Translations under genes and position numbers: made by a program | Notes under the pieces: generated by a model | Database searches by the model: none | Seen by the model: only the letters and a program-made list of their open reading frames with translations | What the model was told of the DNA's origin: nothing | DNA from: Mycolicibacterium tusciae JS617 | GTDB taxonomy: Bacteria; Actinomycetota; Actinomycetes; Mycobacteriales; Mycobacteriaceae | Direction: 5' to 3' | NCBI RefSeq assembly: GCF_000243415.2 | Contig: NZ_KI912270.1 | Span: forward strand, 3,100,001 to 3,164,000 | Length of the DNA: 64,000 nt | Part shown: positions 26,427 to 35,222 of the stretch, piece after piece | How the letters are laid out: the number at the start of each line of letters is the position of its first letter | Position numbering within the stretch: the stretch's first letter is position 1

Positions 26427-27570
26427 GGCGCAAACGCTTTCACTTGGAATCCTGGCTCGCTCGCGCAAGCCGAATGAGCGCCGATTGCCGATTCACCCGG
26501 CACATTTTCCTAGGATTGCCGACCGGCTCCGGCGACAGATATTTCTCGAGCAAGGCTATGGCTCCGATTTCGGCGCCACGGACGATGGTCTGGACGAACA
26601 CGTCGGCGGAATCCGGTCCCGGGAGCAACTGATCGCCGAGTGCGACGTCATTCTGTTGCCGAAAGTTCAGTCCGAAGACTTGGCTGAATTCAGGCCGGGC
26701 CAGATCGTATGGGGCTGGCCGCACTGCGTGCAGGATTCCGCGCTGACGCAAATCGCCATCGATTCGCGGTTGACGCTGGTCGCCTTCGAGGCGATGAATC
26801 ACTGGAAGTCGGACGGCGGCTTCGGGCTGCACGTCTTTCACAAGAACAACGAGCTGGCGGGCTACTGCTCGGTCCTGCACGCCATGGCTTCCATCGGGAT
26901 CGCCGGCATTTACGGCCGCCGTATGCGCGCTGCGGTCATCGGGTTCGGCTCTACCGCCCGCGGCGCGGTCCACGCGCTGAACGCCCATGGCATTGACGAC
27001 GTCCGCGTATTGACCAACCGAGACGTTGCCGCCGTGGGGTCGCCGATCCACTCCACGCAGATCATCCAGATGGGGCCGGACCCGGACGCGCCCGACCGGA
27101 TATGGGCGGACACCCCTGAGGGGGTTGTCGCGGTCGCCGATCTGCTCGCCGACAACGACATCGTCGTCAACTGTGTTCTCCAGGATCCCGACGCACCCCT
27201 GGTCTTCGTCACCGAGAAGGATCTGGCCGCCTTCACTGCGGGCAGCCTCATCGTCGACGTGTCCTGCGATGTAGGCATGGGCTTCAGCTGGGCCGAGCCG
27301 ACGTCATTCACCCAGCCGGTCATCCAGGTGGCCAACGGCATCCATTACTACGCCGTCGACCACAGCCCGTCCTATCTGTGGGACTCGGCGACCTGGGAGA
27401 TCAGCGAGGCGTTGTTGCCCCACATCGACGCGCTTCTCGACGGGCCGGCGACGTGGGATCAGACTCCGACGATCGCGCGGGCGATCGAGATCCGCGACGG
27501 TGTCGTGCTCAACCCCGGAATCCTGTCGTTTCAGCACCGTGACGACGCCTATCCGCATGCTCGGCGATGA
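26410..27570 (+). CDS. N5-(carboxyethyl)ornithine synthase / alanine dehydrogenase-like enzyme
   Basis: The protein has 386 residues. The N-terminal segment LGILARSRKPNERRLPIHP and VWGWPHCVQDSALTQ match the AlaDH/PNT superfamily branch that includes carboxyethylornithine synthase. The NAD(P)-binding motif AVIGFGSTARGAVHAL sits at about 177, followed by VDVSCDVGMGFSWA and ANGIHYYAVDHSPSYLWD. Family members reduce an imine formed between an amino acid and a keto acid. The natural substrate here is unproven. The last 62 bases overlap the end of the converging glycosyltransferase gene. Confidence 0.8.
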   Translation: MTRSAEAQTLSLGILARSRKPNERRLPIHPAHFPRIADRLRRQIFLEQGYGSDFGATDDGLDEHVGGIRSREQLIAECDVILLPKVQSEDLAEFRPGQIVWGWPHCVQDSALTQIAIDSRLTLVAFEAMNHWKSDGGFGLHVFHKNNELAGYCSVLHAMASIGIAGIYGRRMRAAVIGFGSTARGAVHALNAHGIDDVRVLTNRDVAAVGSPIHSTQIIQMGPDPDAPDRIWADTPEGVVAVADLLADNDIVVNCVLQDPDAPLVFVTEKDLAAFTAGSLIVDVSCDVGMGFSWAEPTSFTQPVIQVANGIHYYAVDHSPSYLWDSATWEISEALLPHIDALLDGPATWDQTPTIARAIEIRDGVVLNPGILSFQHRDDAYPHARR

Positions 27571-28600
27571 GGCGCTGCGCCAGCTCGATATAGGCAGCGG
27601 CGACCGTCGGCCACGACACCTCATGCGCCCGCTCTCGGACCTGGGCCGCCATCGAGCCGGCAAGTCGTGGCTGCGTGATGATCTGCCGCAGCGTCGATGC
27701 GAGCGCGTCGGGGTCGTCATGGTCGATGACCATGCCCGCTCCGCTGCCTAACAGCTCGACAGCGTGCGGAAACGCGGTCGCCACAATGGGTCTGCCGTTG
27801 GCGAACGCGTCGACGAGCACACCGGAGCTCACCTGCTCCGTGGAGTCGTCGGGCAACACGACCACGGACGCCTGCTGGATCAGTTCGGCCAGCGCCGACT
27901 TGTCGAAGTAGCGGGGGTCGAATGTCACCGAATCGGCAACGCCGAGATCACGGGCCTGTTCGAGGCGCGCATCGCGATACGCCTCGACCTCGGTGACCGA
28001 GACCCTTGGATCCATCGGGCCTGCGATCACGTAGCGAGGTCGACCGGGGACGTCGCGGAGCGAAGGCATCGCGTCGATGACCCTTTCGATGCCCTTGCCC
28101 GGGCGCAGCAAGCCCCAGGTCAAGATCGTGGGCCTACTCGGTCGCTTGACGCGTGGGGCGGTTGGCAACGTGGCGCCGTGCGGGATCGTGGTGACCTTCA
28201 GGCGGTCGACGGCGTAGGTGAGATAAAGCCGTTCTCGCGCCGCCTCGGACATCACGACCACATGATCCGCGGCGGCCGCGATCGACTCGAGCGCCGAACG
28301 TTGTTGTGGTGTCGGGTCTTTCGGAACCGAATGGACGACGACGATCGACGGGACGCGCAACCCGCCGACGGTGTCGACCACATCGTCGCTGGTTGTGCCA
28401 CCTTCGTACTGCAGAATCGCGATGTCGGCCTGATTCAATGGTCCGTCCGCTACCCAACCGACGCTGGACCCATCGACGCTCAACGCCTCGGCCAGGCCAG
28501 CGGTGAACCTCGCGAGCCCGCATGGCGCGCACGTTTGGGTGCTGACGATCTCGAAGCGCACCGTGCGCGAAACTCGTTGCGGCGCAGCATAAGGAATCAT
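27509..28600 (-). CDS. GT4-type glycosyltransferase (paralogue of the gene at 36238)
   Basis: About 363 residues from ATG 28600; TTG 28627 would add nine. The fold is GT-B: CGLARFTAGLAEAL at the donor end, IPHGATLP, TWGLLRPGKGIERVIDAM (GPGKG-type loop), and the retaining-enzyme C-terminal motif near VSSGVLVDAFANGRPIVATAFPHAVELL. The gene at 36238 shares the same blocks (CGLATFSAAL, IPHGAAVP, GPGKGIERVI, SGVLVDAIASGRPVVATAFPHA), so they are paralogues. Both also share an unusual upstream region. The sugar donor is not determinable here. It overlaps the converging gene by 62 bases. Confidence 0.83.
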   Translation of the reverse strand: MIPYAAPQRVSRTVRFEIVSTQTCAPCGLARFTAGLAEALSVDGSSVGWVADGPLNQADIAILQYEGGTTSDDVVDTVGGLRVPSIVVVHSVPKDPTPQQRSALESIAAAADHVVVMSEAARERLYLTYAVDRLKVTTIPHGATLPTAPRVKRPSRPTILTWGLLRPGKGIERVIDAMPSLRDVPGRPRYVIAGPMDPRVSVTEVEAYRDARLEQARDLGVADSVTFDPRYFDKSALAELIQQASVVVLPDDSTEQVSSGVLVDAFANGRPIVATAFPHAVELLGSGAGMVIDHDDPDALASTLRQIITQPRLAGSMAAQVRERAHEVSWPTVAAAYIELAQRLIAEHADRRRHGAETTGFRG

Positions 28601-28663
28601 CGGCTCATAGAGTGGCAGAGCGTTCAAGGGTGTCCAGACTCGCGGTTAGTACCGGCACGTCCG

Positions 28664-28748
28664 GCGTGAGCGGTTGCTCGGCGGATCAGCAAAGATCAGC
28701 TGAAACTTCCCGGACTGGCTGGGCTCCCAACAGCTCAAGTTTACACCT
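28664..28748 (-). promoter_or_regulatory. Conserved upstream element of the GT4 gene (three boxes, copy A)
   Basis: Three blocks match the upstream region of the paralogous GT4 gene at 36238: CGTGAGCGGTTGCTC (28665-28679, identical), CCGGACTGGCTGGGCTCCC (from 28710, two mismatches) and TACACCT (28742-28748, identical). Box spacing is kept within 1-2 bases. On the coding strand the nearest box contains GAGC-N4-GCTC. It is probably a promoter plus operator or leader; the sigma factor is not identified. Confidence 0.6.
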
Positions 28749-28890
28749 TGGCGGGCAACGTCCAGCTTCCGCGTCGCCCTCTCTCGCGTCATCGCCATTA
28801 AAATGTGATGTTTAAGGTGCGCGCTTAACAGGCAATCCCCGCAAAACGAGTGTGGTGTAGACCACAGCCGCCGGTGGATGGAGTGCGCCC

Positions 28891-30495
28891 ATGACCACGG
28901 AGAACCCGGTCAAACCGACCGATGTCGACAAAGCGCTCCTCGGAAGTGCCACGTATCGAAGCCTCGGCGAGCAGAAGCTCTCGCCCAAAGAGGAGCGGTT
29001 CGAGAAAGGTCGACGCACGATCGGCCTTTTTCTTGCGCCACTGCTGACCGTCGCCTTCCTCGTCCTGCCCCTCGACATCCCCCGCGAGCAGCAGGTGCTC
29101 GGCGCGGTATTGCTCGGTGTCATCGCACTGTGGATCAGCGAGGCGATCCCCATTCCCATCGGCGGCTTACTGGGAGTGGCCGTCGCCGTCTTTCTCGGTG
29201 TCGCGCCGGTCGACGACGTCCTCGGCCCGTTCGGCTCCTCGACGATCTTCACGTTCATCGGCGCGTTCATCCTCGCGCAGGCGATGCTCAAACACGGCTT
29301 GGCGCGGCGGTTCGCGTTCCGGATCCTGTCGCTCAAGGGGGTGGGTAGTTCCACCACGGGTGTCATCCTGGCGTTCGGCGCGATCACCTGTCTGCTGTCC
29401 GCGTTCGTCTCGAACACCGCCACGGTGGCAATGCTGCTACCGACCGCGATCGGCATCCTGAGTGTCATCGCGAAGCTGTTGCAGAAGCGGGGCGACGTCG
29501 ACGCGGACTTCGATCCGCAGCGGCTGCGGGTGGGCTCGGCGATCATGCTGATGCTGGCCTACGGCGCCAGTGTCGGCGGCCTGCTGACCCCAGTGGGCAG
29601 CCCGCCCAACCTGATTGGGCGCGGCCTCATCGAGGAGGCCACCGGCGAGCGGATCAGCTTCGGGCAGTGGATGGTGATGGCCGTCCCGATCTGCCTGGTC
29701 ATGTTCGCGCTGCTGGCGCTGATCCTGCTGCGGCTGAACAAGCCGGAGATCAAGCGGATCGACGGGGTCTCGGAGTACGTCGCCGAGGAGCGCGAGAAGC
29801 TGGGCTCGCTGTCGAGGGCGGAGAAGAACACGCTCATCGCGTTCGCCATCACCGTGACATTGTGGATCCTGCCCGGCATCGTCGCGGTGATCACCGGCAC
29901 CGAGTCCAGCACATACGAGTTCGTCAGCGACCGCCTCGACGAGGGCGTGGTCGCGGTGTTCGGCGCGGCGCTGCTGTTCCTGCTGCCCACCGACTGGAAA
30001 GACCGCGAGTTCACGCTGCGCTGGAGCGATGCCGCCGAGATCGACTGGGGCACAATCATTCTGTTCGGTTGCGGCATCATCTTCGGTTCGCTGATCAGCT
30101 CGACCGGGTTGGCCGAGACCATCGGCACATCCATCAACGACGCGCTGGGCCTGTCCAGCATCGTCCCCATCACGATCTTCGCGGTGATCCTGGCCATCAT
30201 CGTCTCGGAGACGACGAGTAATACGGCGTCGGCTGCGGTGGTGGTGCCGATCATCATCCCGGTGGCGGTGGCTGCCGGCGTGAACCCCTTCGTCCCTGCG
30301 CTGGCGGCGACGTTCGCGGCCTCGTTCGGGTTCATGCTGCCGGTCTCCACGCCGCAGAACGCGATCGTCTACGGCTCCGGCGTCGTGAAGATCACGACGA
30401 TGATCCGATCCGGGATCACCTTCGACATCGCGGGTGCGATTCTGATCGTCATCCTGCTGCCGATCATGGTGGGCCTGCTTGGGTTGGGTACATGA
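28891..30495 (+). CDS. DASS/SLC13-family anion transporter
   Basis: The protein has 534 residues with about 12-13 membrane helices. It carries both SNT motifs of the divalent anion:Na+ symporter family, FVSNTATVAML at about 172 and ETTSNTASAAV at about 440, each followed by a proline-containing loop (TPVGSPPNLIGRG and LPVSTPQNAIVYGSG). The family imports dicarboxylates, tricarboxylates or sulfate. Its stop overlaps the start of a tartrate-dehydrogenase-like gene (ATGA), which suggests the substrate is tartrate or a related C4 acid. Confidence 0.85.
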   Translation: MTTENPVKPTDVDKALLGSATYRSLGEQKLSPKEERFEKGRRTIGLFLAPLLTVAFLVLPLDIPREQQVLGAVLLGVIALWISEAIPIPIGGLLGVAVAVFLGVAPVDDVLGPFGSSTIFTFIGAFILAQAMLKHGLARRFAFRILSLKGVGSSTTGVILAFGAITCLLSAFVSNTATVAMLLPTAIGILSVIAKLLQKRGDVDADFDPQRLRVGSAIMLMLAYGASVGGLLTPVGSPPNLIGRGLIEEATGERISFGQWMVMAVPICLVMFALLALILLRLNKPEIKRIDGVSEYVAEEREKLGSLSRAEKNTLIAFAITVTLWILPGIVAVITGTESSTYEFVSDRLDEGVVAVFGAALLFLLPTDWKDREFTLRWSDAAEIDWGTIILFGCGIIFGSLISSTGLAETIGTSINDALGLSSIVPITIFAVILAIIVSETTSNTASAAVVVPIIIPVAVAAGVNPFVPALAATFAASFGFMLPVSTPQNAIVYGSGVVKITTMIRSGITFDIAGAILIVILLPIMVGLLGLGT

Positions 30496-31553
30496 GTGTG
30501 ACGGCAATCCAGACAATAGCGGTGATCCCTGGCGACGGGATCGGGCCTGAGGTCATCACGTCGGCACGCGCGGTACTCGACGCGGCCGCCGCCAAACACG
30601 GAATCGAGTTGTCCTACACCGACTTCGACTGGTCGTGCGAGCGATACTCTCGCGACGGTTCGATGATGCCTGCCGACGGCATCGAGACCCTGCGCGGATT
30701 CGACGCGATTCTGCTGGGCGCGGTCGGCTGGCCGGGAGTACCCGACCATGTGTCTCTGTGGGGACTGCTGATCCCCATCCGGCGGGCGTTCCGCCAGTAC
30801 GTCAACCTGCGCCCGATCAAGGTGTTCGACGGCGTCGAGAGCCCGCTGCGGGCACCCGGCGACGTCGACTTCGTGGTGGTGCGGGAGAACGTTGAGGGCG
30901 AGTACAGCGAGATCGGCGGGCGGCTCAACCGCGGGTTTCCCGACGAGATGGCAGTCCAGGAGTCGGTTTTCACCCGCGTCGGGGTGAGCAGGATCGCCGA
31001 CTACGCGTTCGCGCTGGCTCGGTCGCGCAACGGTTACGTCACGTCGGCGACGAAATCGAACGGCATCGTGCATACGCTGCCGTTCTGGGACGAGGTGGTC
31101 GCCGAGCGCGCCGAACAGTTCCCCGACGTGCGGATGGACAGCGAACACATCGATGCACTGGCGGCCAAGTTCGTTCTCCAACCGGACCGCTTCGATGTCG
31201 TGGTGGGATCGAACCTGTTCGGCGACATCCTCTCTGACCTTGCTGCGGCAGTGGCGGGTTCGATCGGGATCGCGCCGTCGGGCAATCTGGATCCGACGAA
31301 GGAGTACCCGTCGATGTTCGAACCGGTGCACGGTTCGGCGCCCGACATCGCGGGCCGCGGGATTGCCAACCCGATCGGTGCGGTGTGGTCGGCGGCCTTG
31401 ATGCTCGAACACCTGGGGCACTCCGCCGCAGCGGATGAAGTGTTGGGCGCGATGGAGGCGACGCTGGCGAAGCCGGAGACCCGCACCGGTGATCTGGGCG
31501 GGACCGCGTCGACGGCCGAGGTGACGGAGGCGCTCGTCGCCCAGTTGGGTTAG
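30492..31553 (+). CDS. Tartrate dehydrogenase/decarboxylase-like (isopropylmalate dehydrogenase family)
   Basis: The protein has 353 residues of the beta-decarboxylating dehydrogenase family: IAVIPGDGIGPEVI at the N-terminus, VVRENVEGEYSEIGG, YVTSATKSNGI with the catalytic Lys, and VGSNLFGDILSDLAA plus FEPVHGSAPDIAG for metal and NAD binding. ENVEGEY and the SLWGLLIPIRRAF loop are typical of the tartrate/malate branch rather than leuB. Coupling to a dicarboxylate transporter supports uptake and oxidation of a hydroxy-diacid. The 3' end overlaps the converging GAF-ANTAR gene by 4 bases. Confidence 0.83.
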   Translation: MSVTAIQTIAVIPGDGIGPEVITSARAVLDAAAAKHGIELSYTDFDWSCERYSRDGSMMPADGIETLRGFDAILLGAVGWPGVPDHVSLWGLLIPIRRAFRQYVNLRPIKVFDGVESPLRAPGDVDFVVVRENVEGEYSEIGGRLNRGFPDEMAVQESVFTRVGVSRIADYAFALARSRNGYVTSATKSNGIVHTLPFWDEVVAERAEQFPDVRMDSEHIDALAAKFVLQPDRFDVVVGSNLFGDILSDLAAAVAGSIGIAPSGNLDPTKEYPSMFEPVHGSAPDIAGRGIANPIGAVWSAALMLEHLGHSAAADEVLGAMEATLAKPETRTGDLGGTASTAEVTEALVAQLG

Positions 31554-32335
31554 GTGTGTCGAGCGCGGGCGCTGCGCGCGGCTTCGTCGACCATTTGCGC
31601 AGCGACATCAGCCAACTTGCGATGTTCTGCCTGGCTTATCGCCCGCAGGTGGGCGAACGCGTCCTCGACGGTGCGTCCTGTACGTCCACGGATGAGGCCG
31701 ATCGCCTGATCGATCACCGGGCGCGTAGCCAGCGCCGCCTGCAGCCGCGCGGTGAGTTTTAACGCGTCATCCAGAACCTGTGCGTTGTGCACAGCGATCG
31801 CCGCAGGATTGGCGAACAATTCGCCGAGTTCAGCTGCGTGCTGATCGAATACATCTTTGCCGTGGGCGTACAAGTTGATCGCTCCGACCACCTGATCTGG
31901 CAGCAGCAGTGGTAGCGACAGTGCGCTGTGCACACCCAACCTGCCGACGCGCGGACCGAACCGCGGCCACATCTTCTCCCCACCCAACGACCCGGAACGC
32001 ACTGTGCGACGTTCCAGCGCCGCCGTGATGCACGGCCCCTCACGGACGGTCACGTACTGGATTTCGTCTATCTCCGCGACAAACTGAGCGCTCGCCGCCA
32101 ATGCCGCCACGATGTTGTCTGGCTGATCGAGCCGCAGCAACGTCACACCGGCACCGTCGGCACCGGGTATCGCGCGCACTGCGTATGCGGCCACCTCAGC
32201 CAGTAATTCAGGCAATTTGTGATTGCTCGCAACCAGGCCCGCCAAGTCGCGGATGCCGGCTTTCAGATTGGCGTCTTCGGCGTTGACCTGCTCCGATGTC
32301 CGCGAACTGCCATCGCCTTTGGTCCACTCTGCCAT
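31550..32335 (-). CDS. GAF-ANTAR domain regulator (fourth)
   Basis: About 261 residues from ATG 32335 (GTG 32344 is an alternative). The GAF domain shows RAIPGADGAGVTLLRLDQPD, REGPCITAALERRTVRSG and LGVHSALSLPLLLPDQVVGA. The ANTAR domain shows LATRPVIDQAIGLIRGRTG and AFAHLRAISQAEHRKLADVA. It is the closest relative of the protein at 22515. It faces a STAS-domain gene across about 250 bases, so sensing and partner-switch regulation cluster here. Confidence 0.87.
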   Translation of the reverse strand: MAEWTKGDGSSRTSEQVNAEDANLKAGIRDLAGLVASNHKLPELLAEVAAYAVRAIPGADGAGVTLLRLDQPDNIVAALAASAQFVAEIDEIQYVTVREGPCITAALERRTVRSGSLGGEKMWPRFGPRVGRLGVHSALSLPLLLPDQVVGAINLYAHGKDVFDQHAAELGELFANPAAIAVHNAQVLDDALKLTARLQAALATRPVIDQAIGLIRGRTGRTVEDAFAHLRAISQAEHRKLADVAAQMVDEAARSARARHT

Positions 32336-32590
32336 CGCCGGCACCTGCGCTCACCCGTATCCGCGGCGTATTCGCCGCGAGATGGCCCATACACTAATCG
32401 GCCTTGAGGGCGGATTCCTGACTCCGACCAGTTTGCTGAACTTCACCGTGCAGTCCACCCAACGGGTGTAGCGTCTTAGTCGCTGAGAACCCAGCTGGTC
32501 CGGGATGAGTTCGGCCGTCCGCTGCCGAGCCCAGGGAGCATTGGCTCCGAGCCCTAACACACCGGTCATCGCCTGCCCGCCGGAATCACC

Positions 32591-33049
32591 ATGACTGAAT
32601 CGTTTGCTTTTCCAACCAATCCTCGTTCACTCACGAAGCGCCCTGCTCTGCGATTCGAGACCCAATGGATGACGACGGCTGCGGCCATTGTCAGCGTGCG
32701 TGGCCAGATCGACGGCTCAAACGCACGCAACCTCACCGACTACGCACTCGTGGAGGCGGTCTGTTGCCGCGGTTTGGTTCTTGACCTCAGCGGTCTGAAG
32801 TTCTTTGGCACCGACGGCTTCTCGGCGCTGCACAGGATCTCGGTTCGGTGCGCGGACTCCGACATTGGATGGATGTTGGTACCTAGTGCCGCGGTCGCCC
32901 GTGTACTACAGATCTGCGATCCGGACGGATCGCTGCCCGTCATCGACACCGTCAGCGCGGCATTGGCCAACCTTCGGGCGCAGCCCAGTCTCCGAAGGCC
33001 CCCAGCACCGTTTGCATTCCCGCCATCATCGGACCGCCCAATCGGGTAA
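32591..33049 (+). CDS. STAS-domain protein (anti-anti-sigma factor-like)
   Basis: The protein has 152 residues. The STAS core is ALRFETQWMTTAAAIVSVRG, IDGSNARNLTDYAL, then LVLDLSGLKFFGTDGFSAL. The residue phosphorylated in SpoIIAA-like proteins (DxSG..) aligns with T-D-G in FFGTDG. Such proteins release sigma factors from anti-sigma kinases when dephosphorylated. No RsbW-like kinase is in the window. The C-terminal tail is Pro-rich and of no known fold. Confidence 0.75.
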   Translation: MTESFAFPTNPRSLTKRPALRFETQWMTTAAAIVSVRGQIDGSNARNLTDYALVEAVCCRGLVLDLSGLKFFGTDGFSALHRISVRCADSDIGWMLVPSAAVARVLQICDPDGSLPVIDTVSAALANLRAQPSLRRPPAPFAFPPSSDRPIG

Positions 33050-33300
33050 AGGCGTTGCAGCAGTACCGATCTTCGGTTCCGATCAAGTTTCCAGCGCGTT
33101 GTCGCGAGTGGCTTCCCGCTCGGCTGCCCCGCCCTCGGAATCCCACACGGATTTGGCAGCAGCCATGTCATTGCGTCTGATCCTGCGGCGTGCACCCCCA
33201 CGAAGTGTGTCCGTGACGGTTGGCCGCTTTCGCGAAGCCGCCAGGCGCGGCTCGCCCATCTCGGCATGGTTGCCGATGACACGTGAACCGGTGATGTGCG

Positions 33301-33714
33301 TCATGGCATATGAGCGATCTTGGGCGGTGCGGCCGTGCCCGGATGCCGTATCGTCGCATCCCGGAGCCGGCGGTTGTGCATCGGTTCACGCTCCGACTTC
33401 TGGTGTTCGAGCTGCCCGATCAGCTCGCGCTTTGCATCGCACAAAGCGCGAGTGAGGTCCGGGTTTTCGGCGACCGCCACCAACTGTGGACGGCCGGGCA
33501 GGCTCGTCCGCAGAGTGACCCGTTGCTGCTTGCCGCCGCGGTCCTGCAGGGTGACTTCGATGTCCACCTGGCTCGGATCCCACCTCCCCAAATGAGGCGC
33601 TAGTGTCGCCAACGTGTCCAACACGTGCGGATGTTCCTTCGCCACGAAGCCCGATCCCACGTGAATCACGTTTTCGCGAAAGACTTCTAGTTGTTGGTCA
33701 TCAGCTTTGCTCAT
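33301..33714 (-). CDS. HPF/RaiA-like ribosome-associated protein
   Basis: The protein has 137 residues. The core VDIEVTLQDRGGKQQRVTL, followed by LVAVAENPDLTRALCDAKRELIGQL, fits the beta-alpha fold of the sigma-54-modulation/hibernation-factor family, which binds the small ribosomal subunit in dormancy. There is no long C-terminal dimerisation domain. The tail after residue 110 is basic and probably disordered. The start is ATG 33714. About 250 bases between its 3' end and the STAS gene hold nothing I can recognise. Confidence 0.65.
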   Translation of the reverse strand: MSKADDQQLEVFRENVIHVGSGFVAKEHPHVLDTLATLAPHLGRWDPSQVDIEVTLQDRGGKQQRVTLRTSLPGRPQLVAVAENPDLTRALCDAKRELIGQLEHQKSEREPMHNRRLRDATIRHPGTAAPPKIAHMP

Positions 33715-33743
33715 CGTGGACTCCGTCTACTCAGGTGGTGGTG

Positions 33744-35222
33744 TCAGCGGCTCATCGCGTCGAGGAGTTCGGACACCGGGACGGTCGCGAAACCGATAGC
33801 CGCGTCGCCGATTCCGTAGGGCACGACCAGTACTCCGGCGTGCACGATCCCGCCGCACGAGTAGACGACGTTGGGCACGTAGCCGTCCTGCTCGTCGGCA
33901 CTCGGGCTCAGCAGCGGCTCTCGAAGCTGCGCAACTATCCGTGACGGATTCTCTGGGTCGAGCAATATCGCACCGATTCGGTACGTCCGCATCGGACCGA
34001 CGCCGTGGGTGAGGACCAGCCACCCCGCTTCGGTCTCGATGGGCGGCCCGCAGTTTCCGAGCTGCAGCGCCTCCCACGGCTGAGTCGGCTGCTGACAGGG
34101 CACGGACTCCGTCCAGACATACGGGTATTCGGAGTACGCAAACGAATTCGATTCGCGGTCAGACCTCGACATGGCGGCGAACTGGCCACGGAACCGGCGG
34201 GGAAACAGCGCCAAACCCTTGTTGGCGGCGGCGCGCCCGACCATCGGCGTCGAGGTGAAGGAATTGAAGTCCTTGGTCTCGAGCAGCTGCTGGCTGATGT
34301 GCGTTCCGCTGTACGCCGTGTAGCTCGCGTAGTAGGTGACCGACCCGTCGTCGTCGACGAACCGAACGAAGCGCGCATCCTCCATGCCTGCGGCCTCCGC
34401 ACCCATCGCCGGCCACAGAATCCGCTCACAGAGCGGTATGCCCTCGGCGAATTCGACGCCGTAGGTCCGGTCGGCGATTGTCCGGATCAGCGAAATCGTC
34501 GCTGACGCATGACCACGCGTCCTGCGGTTCTTCTGAAGTCTGTCGAGTTGTTCGTCGAGATCGTTTCGGGTGAACCGTTCGCCGAGCGCGTCGAGGACGT
34601 AATCAGCGCCCTCCCCGGCATCGTGCTGCCGTGAGAGCTCACTTCGCAGGACCGCGGCGTCCAGCAGAGCCGGTACCACTTCGCCCACGGTGGCGTAGGG
34701 ACCCGCAGCATCGATCGTCACCCCGCCTGTCGCGTCGATGACACCGGTGCGGAATCCGATCGACGATATGTGCCCCTCCCCGATCCCCCGCACACTCATC
34801 ACGAATCGCAGGCTGCCGGCCGCGGTTCCCCTCTGGTCCGGGTGAGCCACCATGCTGGGGTTGCACAAGGCTGCCCCTTCGATTGCGTACTCGCTGGTGA
34901 ACGTGGCGCCTAGCAACATCATTCGCGTATCGGACAGTTCTGGTCCCGCGTCCAGTCGATCGGCAAGTTCACGGGCATGAGTGCGAAATACGTCGCTCAG
35001 GTCGCGGTGACGCCAGTCGAAGCGCGAGACGACATCGTCCAGCGACGCGCGGACCTCGTTCTCGTCCAGCGCCAGGACGCGGTTCAGCACCACACCGGCG
35101 CGGGAGTCCTGATGCTCGAAACCCTCCTGACCGGGGACGAACAGTCGGGTGATGACCCGTGTTGAGTCGGCGGCGAGTCGCAGCGGGCTGCGCGTGACGA
35201 GCCCAGCCCGCACCGAAGTCAT
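33744..35222 (-). CDS. GH130-type mannoside phosphorylase-like protein
   Basis: The protein has 492 residues. The central part has the five-bladed propeller features of GH130: PAMGAEAAGMEDARFVRFVDDDG (the GxED motif carrying the catalytic Asp), ASYTAYSG, KGLALFPRR, GPPIETEAGWLVLTHGVGPMRTYRIGAILLD and a final NVVYSCGGIVH. GH130 enzymes phosphorolyse or hydrolyse beta-mannosides. The N-terminal 150 residues are an extra helical region not in minimal family members. It is the last gene of a three-gene operon; its start overlaps the stop of the preceding gene (ATGA). Confidence 0.8.
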   Translation of the reverse strand: MTSVRAGLVTRSPLRLAADSTRVITRLFVPGQEGFEHQDSRAGVVLNRVLALDENEVRASLDDVVSRFDWRHRDLSDVFRTHARELADRLDAGPELSDTRMMLLGATFTSEYAIEGAALCNPSMVAHPDQRGTAAGSLRFVMSVRGIGEGHISSIGFRTGVIDATGGVTIDAAGPYATVGEVVPALLDAAVLRSELSRQHDAGEGADYVLDALGERFTRNDLDEQLDRLQKNRRTRGHASATISLIRTIADRTYGVEFAEGIPLCERILWPAMGAEAAGMEDARFVRFVDDDGSVTYYASYTAYSGTHISQQLLETKDFNSFTSTPMVGRAAANKGLALFPRRFRGQFAAMSRSDRESNSFAYSEYPYVWTESVPCQQPTQPWEALQLGNCGPPIETEAGWLVLTHGVGPMRTYRIGAILLDPENPSRIVAQLREPLLSPSADEQDGYVPNVVYSCGGIVHAGVLVVPYGIGDAAIGFATVPVSELLDAMSR

